Part shown: piece after piece, positions 48,647 through 58,631 of the stretch
Position numbering within the stretch: position 1 is the stretch's first letter
Layout of the letters: each line of letters starts with the position of its first letter
DNA from: Methylobacillus gramineus
GTDB lineage: Bacteria > Pseudomonadota > Gammaproteobacteria > Burkholderiales > Methylophilaceae
DNA length: 64,000 bases
Assembly: GCF_020532675.1 (NCBI RefSeq)
Contig: NZ_JAJAVE010000003.1
Location: forward strand, 310,001 to 374,000
Reading direction: 5' to 3'
The notes under the pieces: model-generated
The model's input: the letters and a program-made list of their open reading frames with translations, nothing else
What the model was told of the DNA's origin: nothing
Databases searched by the model: none
Translations under genes and position numbers: made by a program

Positions 48647-49949
48647 GATGTGGTTTGGGGTGTATGCGCACCAGGATGATACGCGGACCGTTCATTTTCT
48701 TGACGACGATATCAAACTCGTTGAAATGGATACTGTCACCTTCATTGGGAATGTCGCCCAGCTTGGAAAGCACCAGGCCGCCTACGGAGTCGACTTCATC
48801 ATCATTGTCTATTTCCACACCCAGTGCGCGTTCCAGCGTGAAGATGGGCAGGCTGCCCTTGCCGATCAGGGTGCCATCGTCCAGCTTGGTCCAGTCGTTC
48901 TGGCTCTGGCGGAATTCATCACGGATTTCACCCACCAATGCGCCCAGCATGTTATCTAAGGTAATGAAGCCAACTGGCTCCTGACCTTTGCGTCCTACAA
49001 TGGCAAAGTGTGTGGCCTTGCCTTCACGGAAGCGGCGGAATAGCTCTATGGCGGGCATATCAGGCAGGACAAATGGAGCAGGATGGACAAAACCACTGAG
49101 GTCTTGCAGTTCCTCTGCTTCAAATTTTGCCAGGAACAGGCTTTTCAGGTGGATCACGCCTTTGACCTTGCCGTTCTTTTCAACAAAAGGATAGCGGCTA
49201 TAACGATGCTGGGAAATGATCTCCAGATTCTGCTCGAAAGTGTTATCTGCCGAGAGTGAAATCGCTTCATTGAACGGGCGCATCAGGTCAGCGACTTCAA
49301 GATCACTGAAATCCAGCGTGTGCGCCAGGATATTCCATTCATCCTTGGTCAGCTCTTCTGAAGCGCGACTGCTGCGCAGGATGAGTTTCAGCTCGTCAGC
49401 GGAATACTGCGCATCGGCAGCATGGCCAGTGCTGAGCCCGGCTTTCTGCAGTATCCAGTTGGAACTGGTGTTCAGCATCCAGATAGCGGGATACATGATC
49501 CAGTAAAACGCATAGAGCGGGGCGCCCGTCCATAAGCCCACGCGTTCTGCCTGGCGGATGGCAATGGATTTTGGTGCCAGTTCGCCCAGCACGATATGCA
49601 GATAGGATATGGTGAAAAACGCAATGATGAAGGAGGCGCCATGCAGAATCTCCGGGGAATCGACACCTATGCGATGCAGCAAGGGCTCCAGTAATTCTGC
49701 AAATGCAGGTTCACCTACCCAGCCCAGCCCCAGTGAGGCCAGGGTAATGCCTAATTGACAGGCAGAAAGATAGGCGTCAAGTTGGGCATGGACTTTGGCC
49801 AGGATGCGGCCACGCCAGCCGTAAGTTTTGGCAATGGCTTTGACGCGGGTTTGCCTGAGCTTGACCAGGCTAAATTCAGCCGCCACAAAGAAGCCGTTAA
49901 GAAGAACAAGGAAGAATGCGAGAAGTATGAGTAAAAAGTTGCTTTCCAT
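48639..49949 (-). CDS. CNNM/CorC-family protein (DUF21, CBS pair, CorC domain)
   Basis: A 436-residue membrane protein. The DUF21/CNNM membrane domain (residues 1-200; AFFLVLLNGFFVAAEFSLVK, GELAPKSIAIRQAERVG) precedes two CBS domains (about 215-340, MRPFNEAISLSADNTFEQ) and the CorC/HlyC C-terminal domain (360-430, VGGLVLSKLGDIPNEGDS). Family members act in Mg2+/Co2+ efflux or its regulation; the older label haemolysin is misleading. It overlaps the ubiquinone hydroxylase start. Confidence 0.92.
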   Translation of the reverse strand: MESNFLLILLAFFLVLLNGFFVAAEFSLVKLRQTRVKAIAKTYGWRGRILAKVHAQLDAYLSACQLGITLASLGLGWVGEPAFAELLEPLLHRIGVDSPEILHGASFIIAFFTISYLHIVLGELAPKSIAIRQAERVGLWTGAPLYAFYWIMYPAIWMLNTSSNWILQKAGLSTGHAADAQYSADELKLILRSSRASEELTKDEWNILAHTLDFSDLEVADLMRPFNEAISLSADNTFEQNLEIISQHRYSRYPFVEKNGKVKGVIHLKSLFLAKFEAEELQDLSGFVHPAPFVLPDMPAIELFRRFREGKATHFAIVGRKGQEPVGFITLDNMLGALVGEIRDEFRQSQNDWTKLDDGTLIGKGSLPIFTLERALGVEIDNDDEVDSVGGLVLSKLGDIPNEGDSIHFNEFDIVVKKMNGPRIILVRIHPKPHHD

Positions 49950-49972
49950 GATGGTTAGCCGCGGTCAGGCGG

Positions 49973-50947
49973 TCAGAGCTTGATCCCCGCTTGTTGTGCC
50001 TGGTTATCGGCATGATAGGAAGAGCGTACCATGGGGCCGCATGCTGCATGGGTAAAGCCCATGGCCAGTGCTTGTTTTTCAAACTCGGCAAATACCGCAG
50101 GCGTGACGAAGCGCTTGACCGGTAAATGATGAGGGCTGGGCTGTAAATACTGGCCCAGGGTCAGCATGGTGACATTGTGCCTGCGTAAGTCCTGCATGAC
50201 TTCGAGGATTTCTTCATCGGTTTCCCCCAGGCCCAGCATGAGGCCGGACTTGGTGGGAACATCAGGATGCATGGCACCGAATTCCTTGAGCAGGGTCAAC
50301 GAGTTCTGATAGTCAGAGCCGGGACGCGCTTCCTTATACAGGCGTGGCACAGTTTCCAGGTTGTGATTCATCACATCAGGAGGCGCTGCGGTGAGAATTT
50401 CTATGGCTCTATCCAGGCGACCACGGAAATCCGGCACCAGAATCTCTACCTTGATAGTGGGCGAGTGAGTGCGCACTGATGCAATACAATCGACAAAATG
50501 CTGGGCACCACCATCCCGCAGGTCATCCCGGTCTACACTGGTAATCACTACATATTTGAGTCGCATCTGGGCAATGGTGCGGCCCAGGTTTTCTGGCTCG
50601 TTCACATCTGGTGCCAGGGGTTTGCCGTGAGAGACATCACAGAACGGGCAGCGACGGGTGCAGATGTCACCCAGGATCATGAATGTGGCAGTGCCACCGC
50701 TAAAACATTCCCCAATATTGGGGCAGGAGGCTTCTTCACATACCGTGTGCAGGTTATTGTTGCGGAGAATTTGCTTGATCTCCTGAAAGCGCGCGCTATC
50801 GGGCACCTTCATACGTATCCATTCCGGCTTGCGCATGGCAGGCATAGGAATAATCTTGATCGGGATGCGCGCCATTTTTTCGGCGCTAGTTTCCTTGACT
50901 CCGGCTACCTTGCGGGCGGGGGCAATTCTATCGGCTGTTTCTGTCAT
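49973..50947 (-). CDS. lipA: Lipoyl synthase LipA
   Basis: A radical-SAM enzyme of 324 residues that inserts sulfur into octanoylated lipoyl domains. The auxiliary cluster cysteines lie in [13 protein letters not shown], and the radical SAM cluster motif is [10 protein letters not shown]. The start ATG overlaps the lipB stop by 4 bp. The gene pair lipB-lipA is the standard endogenous lipoylation pathway. Confidence 0.97.
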   Translation of the reverse strand: MTETADRIAPARKVAGVKETSAEKMARIPIKIIPMPAMRKPEWIRMKVPDSARFQEIKQILRNNNLHTVCEEASCPNIGECFSGGTATFMILGDICTRRCPFCDVSHGKPLAPDVNEPENLGRTIAQMRLKYVVITSVDRDDLRDGGAQHFVDCIASVRTHSPTIKVEILVPDFRGRLDRAIEILTAAPPDVMNHNLETVPRLYKEARPGSDYQNSLTLLKEFGAMHPDVPTKSGLMLGLGETDEEILEVMQDLRRHNVTMLTLGQYLQPSPHHLPVKRFVTPAVFAEFEKQALAMGFTHAACGPMVRSSYHADNQAQQAGIKL

Positions 50948-51585
50948 AAATTCTTCTCGTGCAAGCAGTCAGTATAGCCTAACTGCTGTGACAATTTCTC
51001 AAGCAGGCGCTCACCTGCGCTAGCCAGTGTTAACCGCAGGCCCAGATTGATGGTCTGGGTGACTTGCAGTCCTTGATATCCGCAAGGGTCAATTGCGAGG
51101 AAAGGTGTGATATCCATGTCGATATTGAGCGCCAGGCCGTGGTAACTGCACTGGTTCTTCAAACGTAAGCCCAGTGATGCAATCTTGGCGCCTTGTACAT
51201 AAACGCCAGGTGCATCCGCACGGGCCAAGGCTATGACGCCTTCTTCAGCCAGCAATGCAATGATTGCATTTTCCATGGCACTGACCAGCTGTCGTACATT
51301 GATGCCTTGACGCTTGAGATCTATCAGCAGGTAGATCACGACTTGGCCGGGGCCGTGATACGTGATCTTGCCACCGCGATCCACTGGAACGAGTGGGATG
51401 TCACTGCGGGTGGGCAGCCGCACATCCTTGCGGTTCAGGCCTAGCGTATAGACCGGTGCGTGCTCTGTCAGCCAAATCTCATCCGGTGTTTGGCCGTGAC
51501 GGCTGGCGGTGAATGCCTGCATGGCATGCCAGGTGGCAGCATAATCCGAGCGCCCTAGATGGCGAATGATCAAGGATGGGGACAT
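50944..51585 (-). CDS. lipB: Octanoyltransferase LipB
   Basis: Transfers octanoyl from ACP to lipoyl domains. A 213-residue protein with [20 protein letters not shown], the active-site Cys in [14 protein letters not shown] and Lys in [11 protein letters not shown] chose ATG 51585 ([11 protein letters not shown]); an upstream ATG at 51618 in the same frame would add 11 residues. Neither has a strong ribosome-binding site. It is followed immediately by lipA. Confidence 0.95.
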   Translation of the reverse strand: MSPSLIIRHLGRSDYAATWHAMQAFTASRHGQTPDEIWLTEHAPVYTLGLNRKDVRLPTRSDIPLVPVDRGGKITYHGPGQVVIYLLIDLKRQGINVRQLVSAMENAIIALLAEEGVIALARADAPGVYVQGAKIASLGLRLKNQCSYHGLALNIDMDITPFLAIDPCGYQGLQVTQTINLGLRLTLASAGERLLEKLSQQLGYTDCLHEKNL

Positions 51586-51720
51586 GGATGAGGTTCTATC
51601 CAGCGTACCTACATGCATTTATGACAGAGGCTATGGGTGTGCCATGACTAGGAGAATGCTCAATCATGGCGGCAAGTCGATCTATCAATAATGCATTGGC
51701 GAGCGCACGGGATAGCATGG

Positions 51721-51990
51721 TTAGAGGACGTATTTAACCTTGGGATGCGAGGTCAGCGTGCGATAAATATCATCCAGTTGTGGCTTGGAGTGCACTTCAA
51801 CCGTGCAGGTGAGGCTGACATACTTGCCACCACTGCTGGTGCGCATGTCGATGCGGCTGGCGTCGAAAGCCGGCAGATGCTGCTGGATCAGTACCAATAT
51901 GATGTTGGCGAATTCATCATGAGTTTCGCCCATGATCTTGATCGGAAAGTCGCAGGGGAATTCTAAAAGTGTTTCTATGTCTTCAGCCAT
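51721..51990 (-). CDS. ybeD: YbeD-family DUF493 protein
   Basis: An 89-residue protein matching the YbeD/DUF493 family: LLEFPCDFPIKIMGETHDEF and SSGGKYVSLTCTVEV. It has an ACT-like fold of unknown role, though genetic order near lipB and dacA is conserved in E. coli (dacA-ybeD-lipB). Here it overlaps the end of dat by 8 bp and precedes lipB with a 135-bp gap. Confidence 0.93.
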   Translation of the reverse strand: MAEDIETLLEFPCDFPIKIMGETHDEFANIILVLIQQHLPAFDASRIDMRTSSGGKYVSLTCTVEVHSKPQLDDIYRTLTSHPKVKYVL

Positions 51991-52858
51991 GGGGCACCTG
52001 TTGTCTCATTACTGTGTTCTTGAAATTCTGGTACAGCGTGTACATTCGCTTGAATAGCGGGCCCGGCTGTCCGGTGCCAATCGGCTGGTTATCCAGGCTG
52101 ATGATGGCAAGTACTTCCTTGGTGGATGATGTCATCCATAATTCATCTGCAGTACGTATTCGTGCTTCGCTGACCGGGCCTATGCTGACCTCGATGCCGT
52201 TGGTCGCAGCCAGTTCCAGCACCACATCGTAGGTAATGCCTGGCAACATGTGCTGATCTTTCGGCGGTGCCAGCAGCACGCCCTGTTCCACAGCGAAAAT
52301 ATTGCTGCTGGTGCCTTCTGTCAGCATGCCCTCACGGAACATGATGGTCTCAGCCACACCCGCATCCACGGCTTGCTGCTTGAGTAAAACATTGGCCAGC
52401 AGCGATATGGCTTTTATATGGCACCTGTCCCAGCGGATATCAAGTGCACTGATGGCCTCTACACCTTGTGCTACCAGGGATTTTGCTGGAGTCTCCAGTG
52501 GCAGGCTCATCACCAACACCGTAGGAGCAAGCTCTGCAGGCGGAAATGCCTGATCACGCGGTGCGACGCCACGCGTGATATGCAGATAGAGGGATTGGTC
52601 CGTCAATTCTGCATTGGCCTTGACGATGCTGAGTGTGATTTCGTGCCATTGTTCCAGGAGTAACGGGTTGCGAATGCGCACAGCCTGCAAGCTTTGTTGC
52701 AGGCGCTGCAAGTGTTCATCCAGGCGGAATGGCTGGCCGGAATATACCGGGATGACCTCATACACACCGTCACCAAAGATAAAGCCACGATCCAATACCG
52801 GGATCGTGGCTTGGTCTAGAGGCAGGAATGTGCCGTTCAGGTAAACGGTCTGGCTCAT
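51983..52858 (-). CDS. dat: D-amino-acid aminotransferase-like PLP enzyme (class IV)
   Basis: A 291-residue class IV aminotransferase. MSQTVYLNGTFLPLDQATIP, LDRGFIFGDGVYEVIPVYSG and the PLP lysine in CHIKAISLLANVLLKQ are typical, and EGTSSNIFAVEQG forms the phosphate site. The D-amino-acid transaminase (Dat) assignment rests on resemblance to beta/gammaproteobacterial Dat and on its place between dacA and ybeD; it could be an aminodeoxychorismate lyase-like relative. D-Ala/D-Glu supply for the wall would suit the neighbouring genes. Confidence 0.85.
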   Translation of the reverse strand: MSQTVYLNGTFLPLDQATIPVLDRGFIFGDGVYEVIPVYSGQPFRLDEHLQRLQQSLQAVRIRNPLLLEQWHEITLSIVKANAELTDQSLYLHITRGVAPRDQAFPPAELAPTVLVMSLPLETPAKSLVAQGVEAISALDIRWDRCHIKAISLLANVLLKQQAVDAGVAETIMFREGMLTEGTSSNIFAVEQGVLLAPPKDQHMLPGITYDVVLELAATNGIEVSIGPVSEARIRTADELWMTSSTKEVLAIISLDNQPIGTGQPGPLFKRMYTLYQNFKNTVMRQQVPHG

Positions 52859-52885
52859 CCCTGCCTGCTGTCCTTAGCCATTGGA

Positions 52886-54049
52886 TTATTCAAACAGCAA
52901 TTTAATGCTATCCAGCATGCGACCAAAGATACCTGCAACTTCCACTCCCTTGGCAGCAACCAGCTTCTGTTCAGCAATCACTTTGTCATCCAGGGTGAAT
53001 TCGATCTTGCCTACTTGCTGCCCAGCACTGATAGGTGCAACCAGCGGTTGCTGGCTGGTGACCTTGGCTTTTACACGGGCATATTCGCCTTTAGGCAGGG
53101 TGATGGATACATCCTTCGCCACGGTGGCGACCACCGTATTTTCTGCGCCTTTCCAGACTTTAAGCGTGCTCACCACGGTACCGCGTTTGTAAACCAGTTT
53201 GGATTCATAGAACTGGAAGCCGTAATTGAGCAGTTTTTGACTCTCGGTGGCACGGGCAGAGTCGGAAGGCGCGCCCAGTACCACAGAGACCAGGCGGGTA
53301 TCACCGCGCTTGGCGGAGGTCACCAGGCAATAGCCAGCGGACTTGGTATGGCCGGTTTTCATGCCGTCAACGTATGGATCCAACCACAGCAAGCGGTTGC
53401 GATTAGGCTGGCTGATCTTGTTATAGGTGTATTCCTTCATGGAATAGAGGCGTTTGTACTGGTCCGGGTAATCGCGGATCAGTGCCGTTGCCAGCAAGGC
53501 CAGATCATGTGCCGTGGTGTAGTGTTGGGGGTCTGGCAGACCGGTGGAGTTGACGTAATGCGTATCACGCATGCCCAGTCTTGCAGCTTCCTTGTTCATG
53601 AGGTCGGCAAAGCCTTCTTCAGAGCCAGCAATGCCTTCAGCCAGTGCAATCGATGAATCATTGCCTGATTGAATAATGGTGCCATGCAGCAGTTCATCCA
53701 CGGTCACCGGCTTATTGGGCTCGATAAACATCTTTGAGCCTTCCACTTTCCAGGCCTTGACGCTGACCGGCAGGGTTTGCGTGGGGGACAGATGGCCATT
53801 CTTCAATGCCTTGAATGCGAGGTAGGCCGTCATGATTTTTGTCAGTGAGGCTGGCTCTACCCGGGAGCTACCATCTTGTTCGGCAATGACACGGTCACTG
53901 TTGAAGTCGTAGAGCTGGTAAGACTTGACGGCGAGGGCTGGTGGCGGTGGAATATCCGCGGCTTGAACGCTCAGCGATACCATGCTGAAAATAGCGGAGG
54001 AAATCAGGGCCGTCACGGGCCTGGCATAGCAATTAAATAGGTCAGACAT
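52886..54049 (-). CDS. dacA: D-alanyl-D-alanine carboxypeptidase, PBP5/6 family
   Basis: A 387-residue low-molecular-mass PBP that trims pentapeptide side chains. The signal peptide ends at VQAADI. The active-site triads are SLTK (Ser68/Lys71), SGN in TIIQSGNDSSIAL and KTG in GMKTGHTKSAGY. The C-terminal beta-rich domain and terminal helix (FGRMLDSIKLLFE) anchor it to the inner membrane. It is in the same direction as dat, ybeD and the lip genes and 28 bp before dat. Confidence 0.95.
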   Translation of the reverse strand: MSDLFNCYARPVTALISSAIFSMVSLSVQAADIPPPPALAVKSYQLYDFNSDRVIAEQDGSSRVEPASLTKIMTAYLAFKALKNGHLSPTQTLPVSVKAWKVEGSKMFIEPNKPVTVDELLHGTIIQSGNDSSIALAEGIAGSEEGFADLMNKEAARLGMRDTHYVNSTGLPDPQHYTTAHDLALLATALIRDYPDQYKRLYSMKEYTYNKISQPNRNRLLWLDPYVDGMKTGHTKSAGYCLVTSAKRGDTRLVSVVLGAPSDSARATESQKLLNYGFQFYESKLVYKRGTVVSTLKVWKGAENTVVATVAKDVSITLPKGEYARVKAKVTSQQPLVAPISAGQQVGKIEFTLDDKVIAEQKLVAAKGVEVAGIFGRMLDSIKLLFE

Positions 54050-54100
54050 ATCTTCTTTTACTCAAACTTAAGGAGGGGGTGTTGTTCATCAACATACACG

Positions 54101-55051
54101 TTATTGCCGGATCACAATGGCATTGGTATTCAGTGCCTGCTTGATTTTTGCCGCAGCGGCTTCGGCCTGCTGACGGCTGCTATATGGCCCCAGGCGCACG
54201 CGATAAGTTCCGGCATTATACCAATTCTCAACCTGAACGTTGTCTGCCAGCTTTTGCTGTTGCAGCGTTTCCACCAGGCGATCGCCATTGGCCTTGAGGG
54301 AGAAGGCTCCCACTTGAACATAATCGCCAGACACTGCCTGGTTGACAGCGGGTTCGTTCATGGCGTTGGTGCTGGTGGGCGCATTGCGCTCTGCAGGAGG
54401 TGCAGGCAATGGCTTGGCACTCTGCTGTGCAGGTGGTGCACTTTGCGGCAGCGGTATCACCTTGCCGTTGGCATCCAGGGCTTCAACATCCACAATGCCG
54501 CTGCCTTTCTCTATCAGGCGTAGTTTGTAAGCGGCGGCATAAGAGAGATCAATCAGTCTGTCGTCGTGAAATGGGCCGCGGTCATTGATGCGGACGACCA
54601 CGGAGCGACCATTTTCAGGGTTGGTGACGCGGACATAGCTAGGGAGAGGCAATATGGTATGCGCGCCTGTCATGCCATACATGTCGTAAATTTCACCGCT
54701 GGAGGTTTTTTGCCCGTGATAACGCTTGCCATACCAGGAAGCCACGCCGCGTTGTTTGTATGGGCTGTGCTCGGTCATGGGGGTGTAGCGGTGGCCTAGT
54801 GCGCTGTAAGGCCGGTTGGCACGGGGCAAAGGTGTTTCTGCGCGTGGCACTGCATCAGGAATGTTGTCGATATCGCCAGGCGGGTTATCGCCCGGACCGT
54901 CATCCAGATAATAGCCTCCTTTTTTTGAAGGGGCTTTCTGGGTACTGGGGGGTTGCGCCTTGCCAGTTTCAGGTTTGACAGCCGTGCCGCCGCCACAGGC
55001 GACCAGTAGCACACTCAGGATAGCGGGTAAAACGTAACGAGCTGAATTCAT
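54101..55051 (-). CDS. rlpA: RlpA-like lipoprotein lytic transglycosylase with SPOR domain
   Basis: A 316-residue outer-membrane lipoprotein (lipobox LLVAC, Cys19) with a Pro-rich linker, the RlpA double-psi barrel (HSPYKQRGVASWYGKRYHGQ, SGEIYDMYGMTGAHTILPLP, VRINDRGPFHDDRLIDLSYA) and a C-terminal SPOR domain (VQVGAFSLKANGDRLVETLQ) that binds denuded septal glycan. RlpA cleaves naked glycan strands in Pseudomonas. Start ATG 55051 is chosen for the lipoprotein signal; the frame also opens at 55099. Confidence 0.93.
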   Translation of the reverse strand: MNSARYVLPAILSVLLVACGGGTAVKPETGKAQPPSTQKAPSKKGGYYLDDGPGDNPPGDIDNIPDAVPRAETPLPRANRPYSALGHRYTPMTEHSPYKQRGVASWYGKRYHGQKTSSGEIYDMYGMTGAHTILPLPSYVRVTNPENGRSVVVRINDRGPFHDDRLIDLSYAAAYKLRLIEKGSGIVDVEALDANGKVIPLPQSAPPAQQSAKPLPAPPAERNAPTSTNAMNEPAVNQAVSGDYVQVGAFSLKANGDRLVETLQQQKLADNVQVENWYNAGTYRVRLGPYSSRQQAEAAAAKIKQALNTNAIVIRQ

Positions 55052-55100
55052 GGATGTGATGCAAAATGCAGAAAGCGCATTTTGCGTTTCTCCTTTCATG

Positions 55101-56201
55101 TCATGAGGTGACGAGTTTCTTGTGGGTGTGAATACTCATCAAAATACCAAATCCCACCAACAGGGTCACCAATGAGGTGCCGCCGTAGCTGATCAGGGGT
55201 AATGGAACACCTACCACCGGCAAAATGCCGCTGACCATGCCTATGTTAACAAACACATAGGTAAAGAAAGTCAGTGTGATGCTGCCAGCCAGCAGGCGAC
55301 TGAAGGTGTTTTGTGCCTGCGCGGCAATCACCAGCCCACGCGCAATGATGAGGGTGAATAGCATCAGCAGCAACAGATTGCCGAGCAAGCCGAACTCCTC
55401 GCCGAACACGGCAAAGATGAAGTCGGTGGTACGCTCAGGCAGAAAGTCCAGTTGGGATTGTGTGCCATTGAGCCAGCCTTTGCCCGCCAGCCCGCCAGAG
55501 CCTAATGCAATGCTGGCCTGTATGGTGTGGTAGCCTGCGCCAAGCGGATCTTGGTAGGGGTCAAACAGGATTTCAATCCGCTTGCGCTGATAATCATGCA
55601 GCATGCTCCAGAGTATGGGCGCCATCACGCCAAAACTGACCGCAGCGCCAATAAGAAGGCGCCAGCTCAGGCCTGCCAGGAACAATACATAAAAACCGGA
55701 TGCGCAAATCATGAGTGAGGTCCCAAGGTCTGGTTGCTTCATGATAAGCCCGACCGGGACTGCCAGTAATATGGCGCCTATCAGGTGGTCCTTCATGGCA
55801 GGCATGGAGTCACGGCGTGAGAAGTACCATGCCAGTAACATGGGCATGGCAATTTTCAGCAATTCGGAAGGCTGGATCTTGGCCACGCCGATATGCAGCC
55901 AGCGACGTGCGCCATGGCTGATTTCACCAAACAGCGCTACACCAACCAGTAACAGCACACCTATGATATAGGCGGGTAATGCAATGCGCTCCAGGTGTTT
56001 GGGCGGTACATTGGCGGCTAGCCACATCAGGCTCAGGGCAACCGTGATGTTGATGAGTTGGGAGATAATCTTGTCCATGCTTTGCCCGGAAGCGCTGTAA
56101 AGCACACACAGGGCCACCAGAATGGTCACGATGAGGCTGCCCATCAGGAAGCCATCGATATGCCGGACGACACGCTTGAGCAGCTTATTCAACATGGACA
56201 T
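55101..56201 (-). CDS. rodA: Rod-shape peptidoglycan glycosyltransferase RodA
   Basis: A 366-residue SEDS-family polymerase with ten TM helices that works with PBP2 (MrdA) in the elongasome. Motifs include PSELLKIAMPMLLAWYFSR, RRWLHIGVAKIQ, KQPDLGTSLM and ILPVVGVPLPLISYGGTSL. ATG 56201 has GGAAGAAC upstream and overlaps the end of mrdA. The longer frame to 56357 lies in mrdA and is not real. It precedes rlpA by 49 bp. Confidence 0.96.
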   Translation of the reverse strand: MSMLNKLLKRVVRHIDGFLMGSLIVTILVALCVLYSASGQSMDKIISQLINITVALSLMWLAANVPPKHLERIALPAYIIGVLLLVGVALFGEISHGARRWLHIGVAKIQPSELLKIAMPMLLAWYFSRRDSMPAMKDHLIGAILLAVPVGLIMKQPDLGTSLMICASGFYVLFLAGLSWRLLIGAAVSFGVMAPILWSMLHDYQRKRIEILFDPYQDPLGAGYHTIQASIALGSGGLAGKGWLNGTQSQLDFLPERTTDFIFAVFGEEFGLLGNLLLLMLFTLIIARGLVIAAQAQNTFSRLLAGSITLTFFTYVFVNIGMVSGILPVVGVPLPLISYGGTSLVTLLVGFGILMSIHTHKKLVTS

Positions 56202-58119
56202 GTTCTTCCGTAGTCTGTGGGCTCTCAGCGCTGGGCGCTTCGATGGGTGGTTGCGTGGGTTTGGGTTCCTTGCCCAGCAAGTAATAATCCATGACGCGGC
56301 GGGCGATCGGGCCTGCGGTAGAGCCACCATGCTTGCCGTTTTCCACGATGACCGCAATCGCTATCTTGGGGTCTTCAGCGGGCGCGTAGGTAATAAACAA
56401 GGCATGATCCAGGTGGCGTTCAGCAACCTTGCTTTCGTTGTATTTCTCGTTCTGCTTGATGCCGATCACTTGTGCTGTTCCGGTCTTGGACGCCATCAGG
56501 TATTCAGCATCTGCTCCCAGTCGTGCTGCCGTGCCGCCTGGTAGCGTGACATCCATCATGCCTTGTTTGACCAGCTCCACGTTCTTTGGGTTAAGCGCGA
56601 TCTGGTCAGCGACGACCAGCGGCACCGCGTGTATGCGGCCGCCCTTGTTTTCCTGAATGCTGCTCACCAGATGGGGCCGCATGGCTTTGCCATTGTTGGC
56701 AAGAATGGCCGTGGCTTGCGCCAGCTGCATAGGGGTGACCAGCGTGTAGCCCTGGCCGATACCGACAATCACGGTTTCCCCGGGATACCACTTCTGCTTG
56801 AAACGGCGCCCTTTCCATTCCGGAGTGGGCAGCAAGCCACCCATTTCGCCTTTAAGGTCTATGCCTGAGGGTTTGCCAAAGCCGAAATGACGCACAAAGG
56901 CCGCCAGTTTTTCAATACCAAGCTCAACTGCCAGGCCATAGAAGAAGGTATCACAGGAGACCGCAATCGCTCGGCGAATATCCACCATGCCATGCCCGCC
57001 TGCTTTCCAGTCACGGTAGCGATGTGTATTGCCGGGTAGGGTGAAATAACCGGGATCGCTGATGCTGAAAGGGGGCGCGCGCTTGCCTGCTTCCAGTCCT
57101 GCCAGCGCAACAAAAGGCTTGAAAGTGGAGCCGGGTGGATAAATGCCCCGCAGCGGGCGATTGATCAAGGGCTTGTCCAGTGATTCATTCAGTTCTTTCC
57201 AGCTTTCGCTGTCTATGCCATCAACAAACAAGTTGGGGTCGAAATTAGGTTTGCTGACGTAAGCCAGCACCTCTCCCGTGCTGGGCTCAATCGCGACCAG
57301 CGCGCCGCGGTAATTGCCAAAGGCCTCTTCGGCTATATGTTGCAGCTTGCTGTCTATGGAGAGAATCAGGTTATTGCCCGGAGTCGGGGGGGTGCTCGAT
57401 AGCACGCGGACAGCGTGGCCGCCAGCATCAATTTCCACCTGCTGGAAGCCGGTGATGCCGTGTAACTGTGACTCATAATATTGTTCCAGTCCGCTTTTGC
57501 CAATATGGTCTGAGCCTTTGTAATTGGAAAGATCGCCCGACTCTTTCAACTGCTCCAGATCGCGGTCATTGATACGCCCGATATAGCCCACCAGGTGAGA
57601 GCCTAGTTCTCCTTGCGGGTATTGGCGAAACAGGCGCGAGTGGATTTCCACCCCAGGGAAACGATAGCGGTTGACCGCGATTTTGGCGGCCTCTTCCTCG
57701 TTCAGGTGGATGCGGATAGGCACGCTCTCAAAGCTGTGAGTCTGCGAGCGTAATTTCTTGAAACGCTTGCGGTCTATATTGCTCACCTCGATCAGCTTGG
57801 CCAGCTCATCAATGGTTTCCTCGACATTGTGTTCCACTTTGGCCGGGGTTATTTCCAGTGTGTAGACAAAGGAATTCTGGGCCAACACCACGCCGTTGCG
57901 ATCCATGATCAGGCCGCGATTGGGCACAATAGGCACCAGCGAGATGCGGTTGTTCTCCGCCATGGTCTGGAAGTAGTCGTACTTCGAGAACTGCAGGAAC
58001 ACGAAGCGACTGGCCAGGATGCCAAAGCAGACCAAGACCAGAGCGGCACCAGTCGCCAGTCGGATACGAAAGTCGTACTGTTCTTTTTTGTAGTTCTTGA
58101 GTTCTGAGCGCGGGTTCAT
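56185..58119 (-). CDS. mrdA: Penicillin-binding protein 2 MrdA
   Basis: A 644-residue class B PBP and elongation transpeptidase. One N-terminal TM helix (about 21-42) precedes the dimerisation/pedestal domain and the transpeptidase domain with active Ser in YPPGSTFKPFVALAG, second motif SCDTFFYGLA and KTG in MASKTGTAQV. I chose the ATG at 58119, one codon inside the frame's GTG. It overlaps rodA by 17 bp. The order mreB-mreC-mreD-mrdA-rodA is the conserved shape cluster. Confidence 0.96.
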   Translation of the reverse strand: MNPRSELKNYKKEQYDFRIRLATGAALVLVCFGILASRFVFLQFSKYDYFQTMAENNRISLVPIVPNRGLIMDRNGVVLAQNSFVYTLEITPAKVEHNVEETIDELAKLIEVSNIDRKRFKKLRSQTHSFESVPIRIHLNEEEAAKIAVNRYRFPGVEIHSRLFRQYPQGELGSHLVGYIGRINDRDLEQLKESGDLSNYKGSDHIGKSGLEQYYESQLHGITGFQQVEIDAGGHAVRVLSSTPPTPGNNLILSIDSKLQHIAEEAFGNYRGALVAIEPSTGEVLAYVSKPNFDPNLFVDGIDSESWKELNESLDKPLINRPLRGIYPPGSTFKPFVALAGLEAGKRAPPFSISDPGYFTLPGNTHRYRDWKAGGHGMVDIRRAIAVSCDTFFYGLAVELGIEKLAAFVRHFGFGKPSGIDLKGEMGGLLPTPEWKGRRFKQKWYPGETVIVGIGQGYTLVTPMQLAQATAILANNGKAMRPHLVSSIQENKGGRIHAVPLVVADQIALNPKNVELVKQGMMDVTLPGGTAARLGADAEYLMASKTGTAQVIGIKQNEKYNESKVAERHLDHALFITYAPAEDPKIAIAVIVENGKHGGSTAGPIARRVMDYYLLGKEPKPTQPPIEAPSAESPQTTEEHVHVE

Positions 58120-58151
58120 CACTGGCGGGTTATCTCGGCTGACTGCCAGTC

Positions 58152-58631
58152 TCAGGCTTTATTGGAGCGGCCATCAATATTGATGCGCGAGAAAATGACA
58201 AACTGCCACAGCAGGATGCCGCTGATGCTGGGAAAGAAATATTCCCAGCCCGGAATCTCGCCACCAGAGAACAACTTGAGGATCAACACGATGATCTGGG
58301 TGAAGACCAGCAGCAGGAAAACGTAGCCTGCCTGCTGCCATATATTGAACAGTGCCAGACGCCGTTGGTAGGACACGGCAAAAAATGCGGTCAAGGCGAA
58401 TGCCAGCGCATATTGACCAAACAGTCCGCCCGTAATCAGGTCTACCACCAGTCCAGCAAACCAAGCAGTACCAATATTACATAAATGCGGTGCGCGTAAT
58501 GCCCAGTAGAGCAAGGTTAGGAGAATGAACTCTGGCCGTATCACCAGGCCTACCCCAGACCATGGCAGCATCTGCAGCAGCAATGCGACTCCGAGGGAGA
58601 AATAAACAGGTTTCAGGCTATTGGTTCGCAT
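58152..58631 (-). CDS. mreD: Rod shape-determining protein MreD
   Basis: A 159-residue integral membrane protein with about five TM helices: FSLGVALLLQMLPWSGVGLV and GTAWFAGLVVDLITGGLFGQ match MreD. It scaffolds the MreB-MreC-PBP2-RodA elongasome. It overlaps the end of mreC by 14 bp. Confidence 0.93.
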   Translation of the reverse strand: MRTNSLKPVYFSLGVALLLQMLPWSGVGLVIRPEFILLTLLYWALRAPHLCNIGTAWFAGLVVDLITGGLFGQYALAFALTAFFAVSYQRRLALFNIWQQAGYVFLLLVFTQIIVLILKLFSGGEIPGWEYFFPSISGILLWQFVIFSRINIDGRSNKA

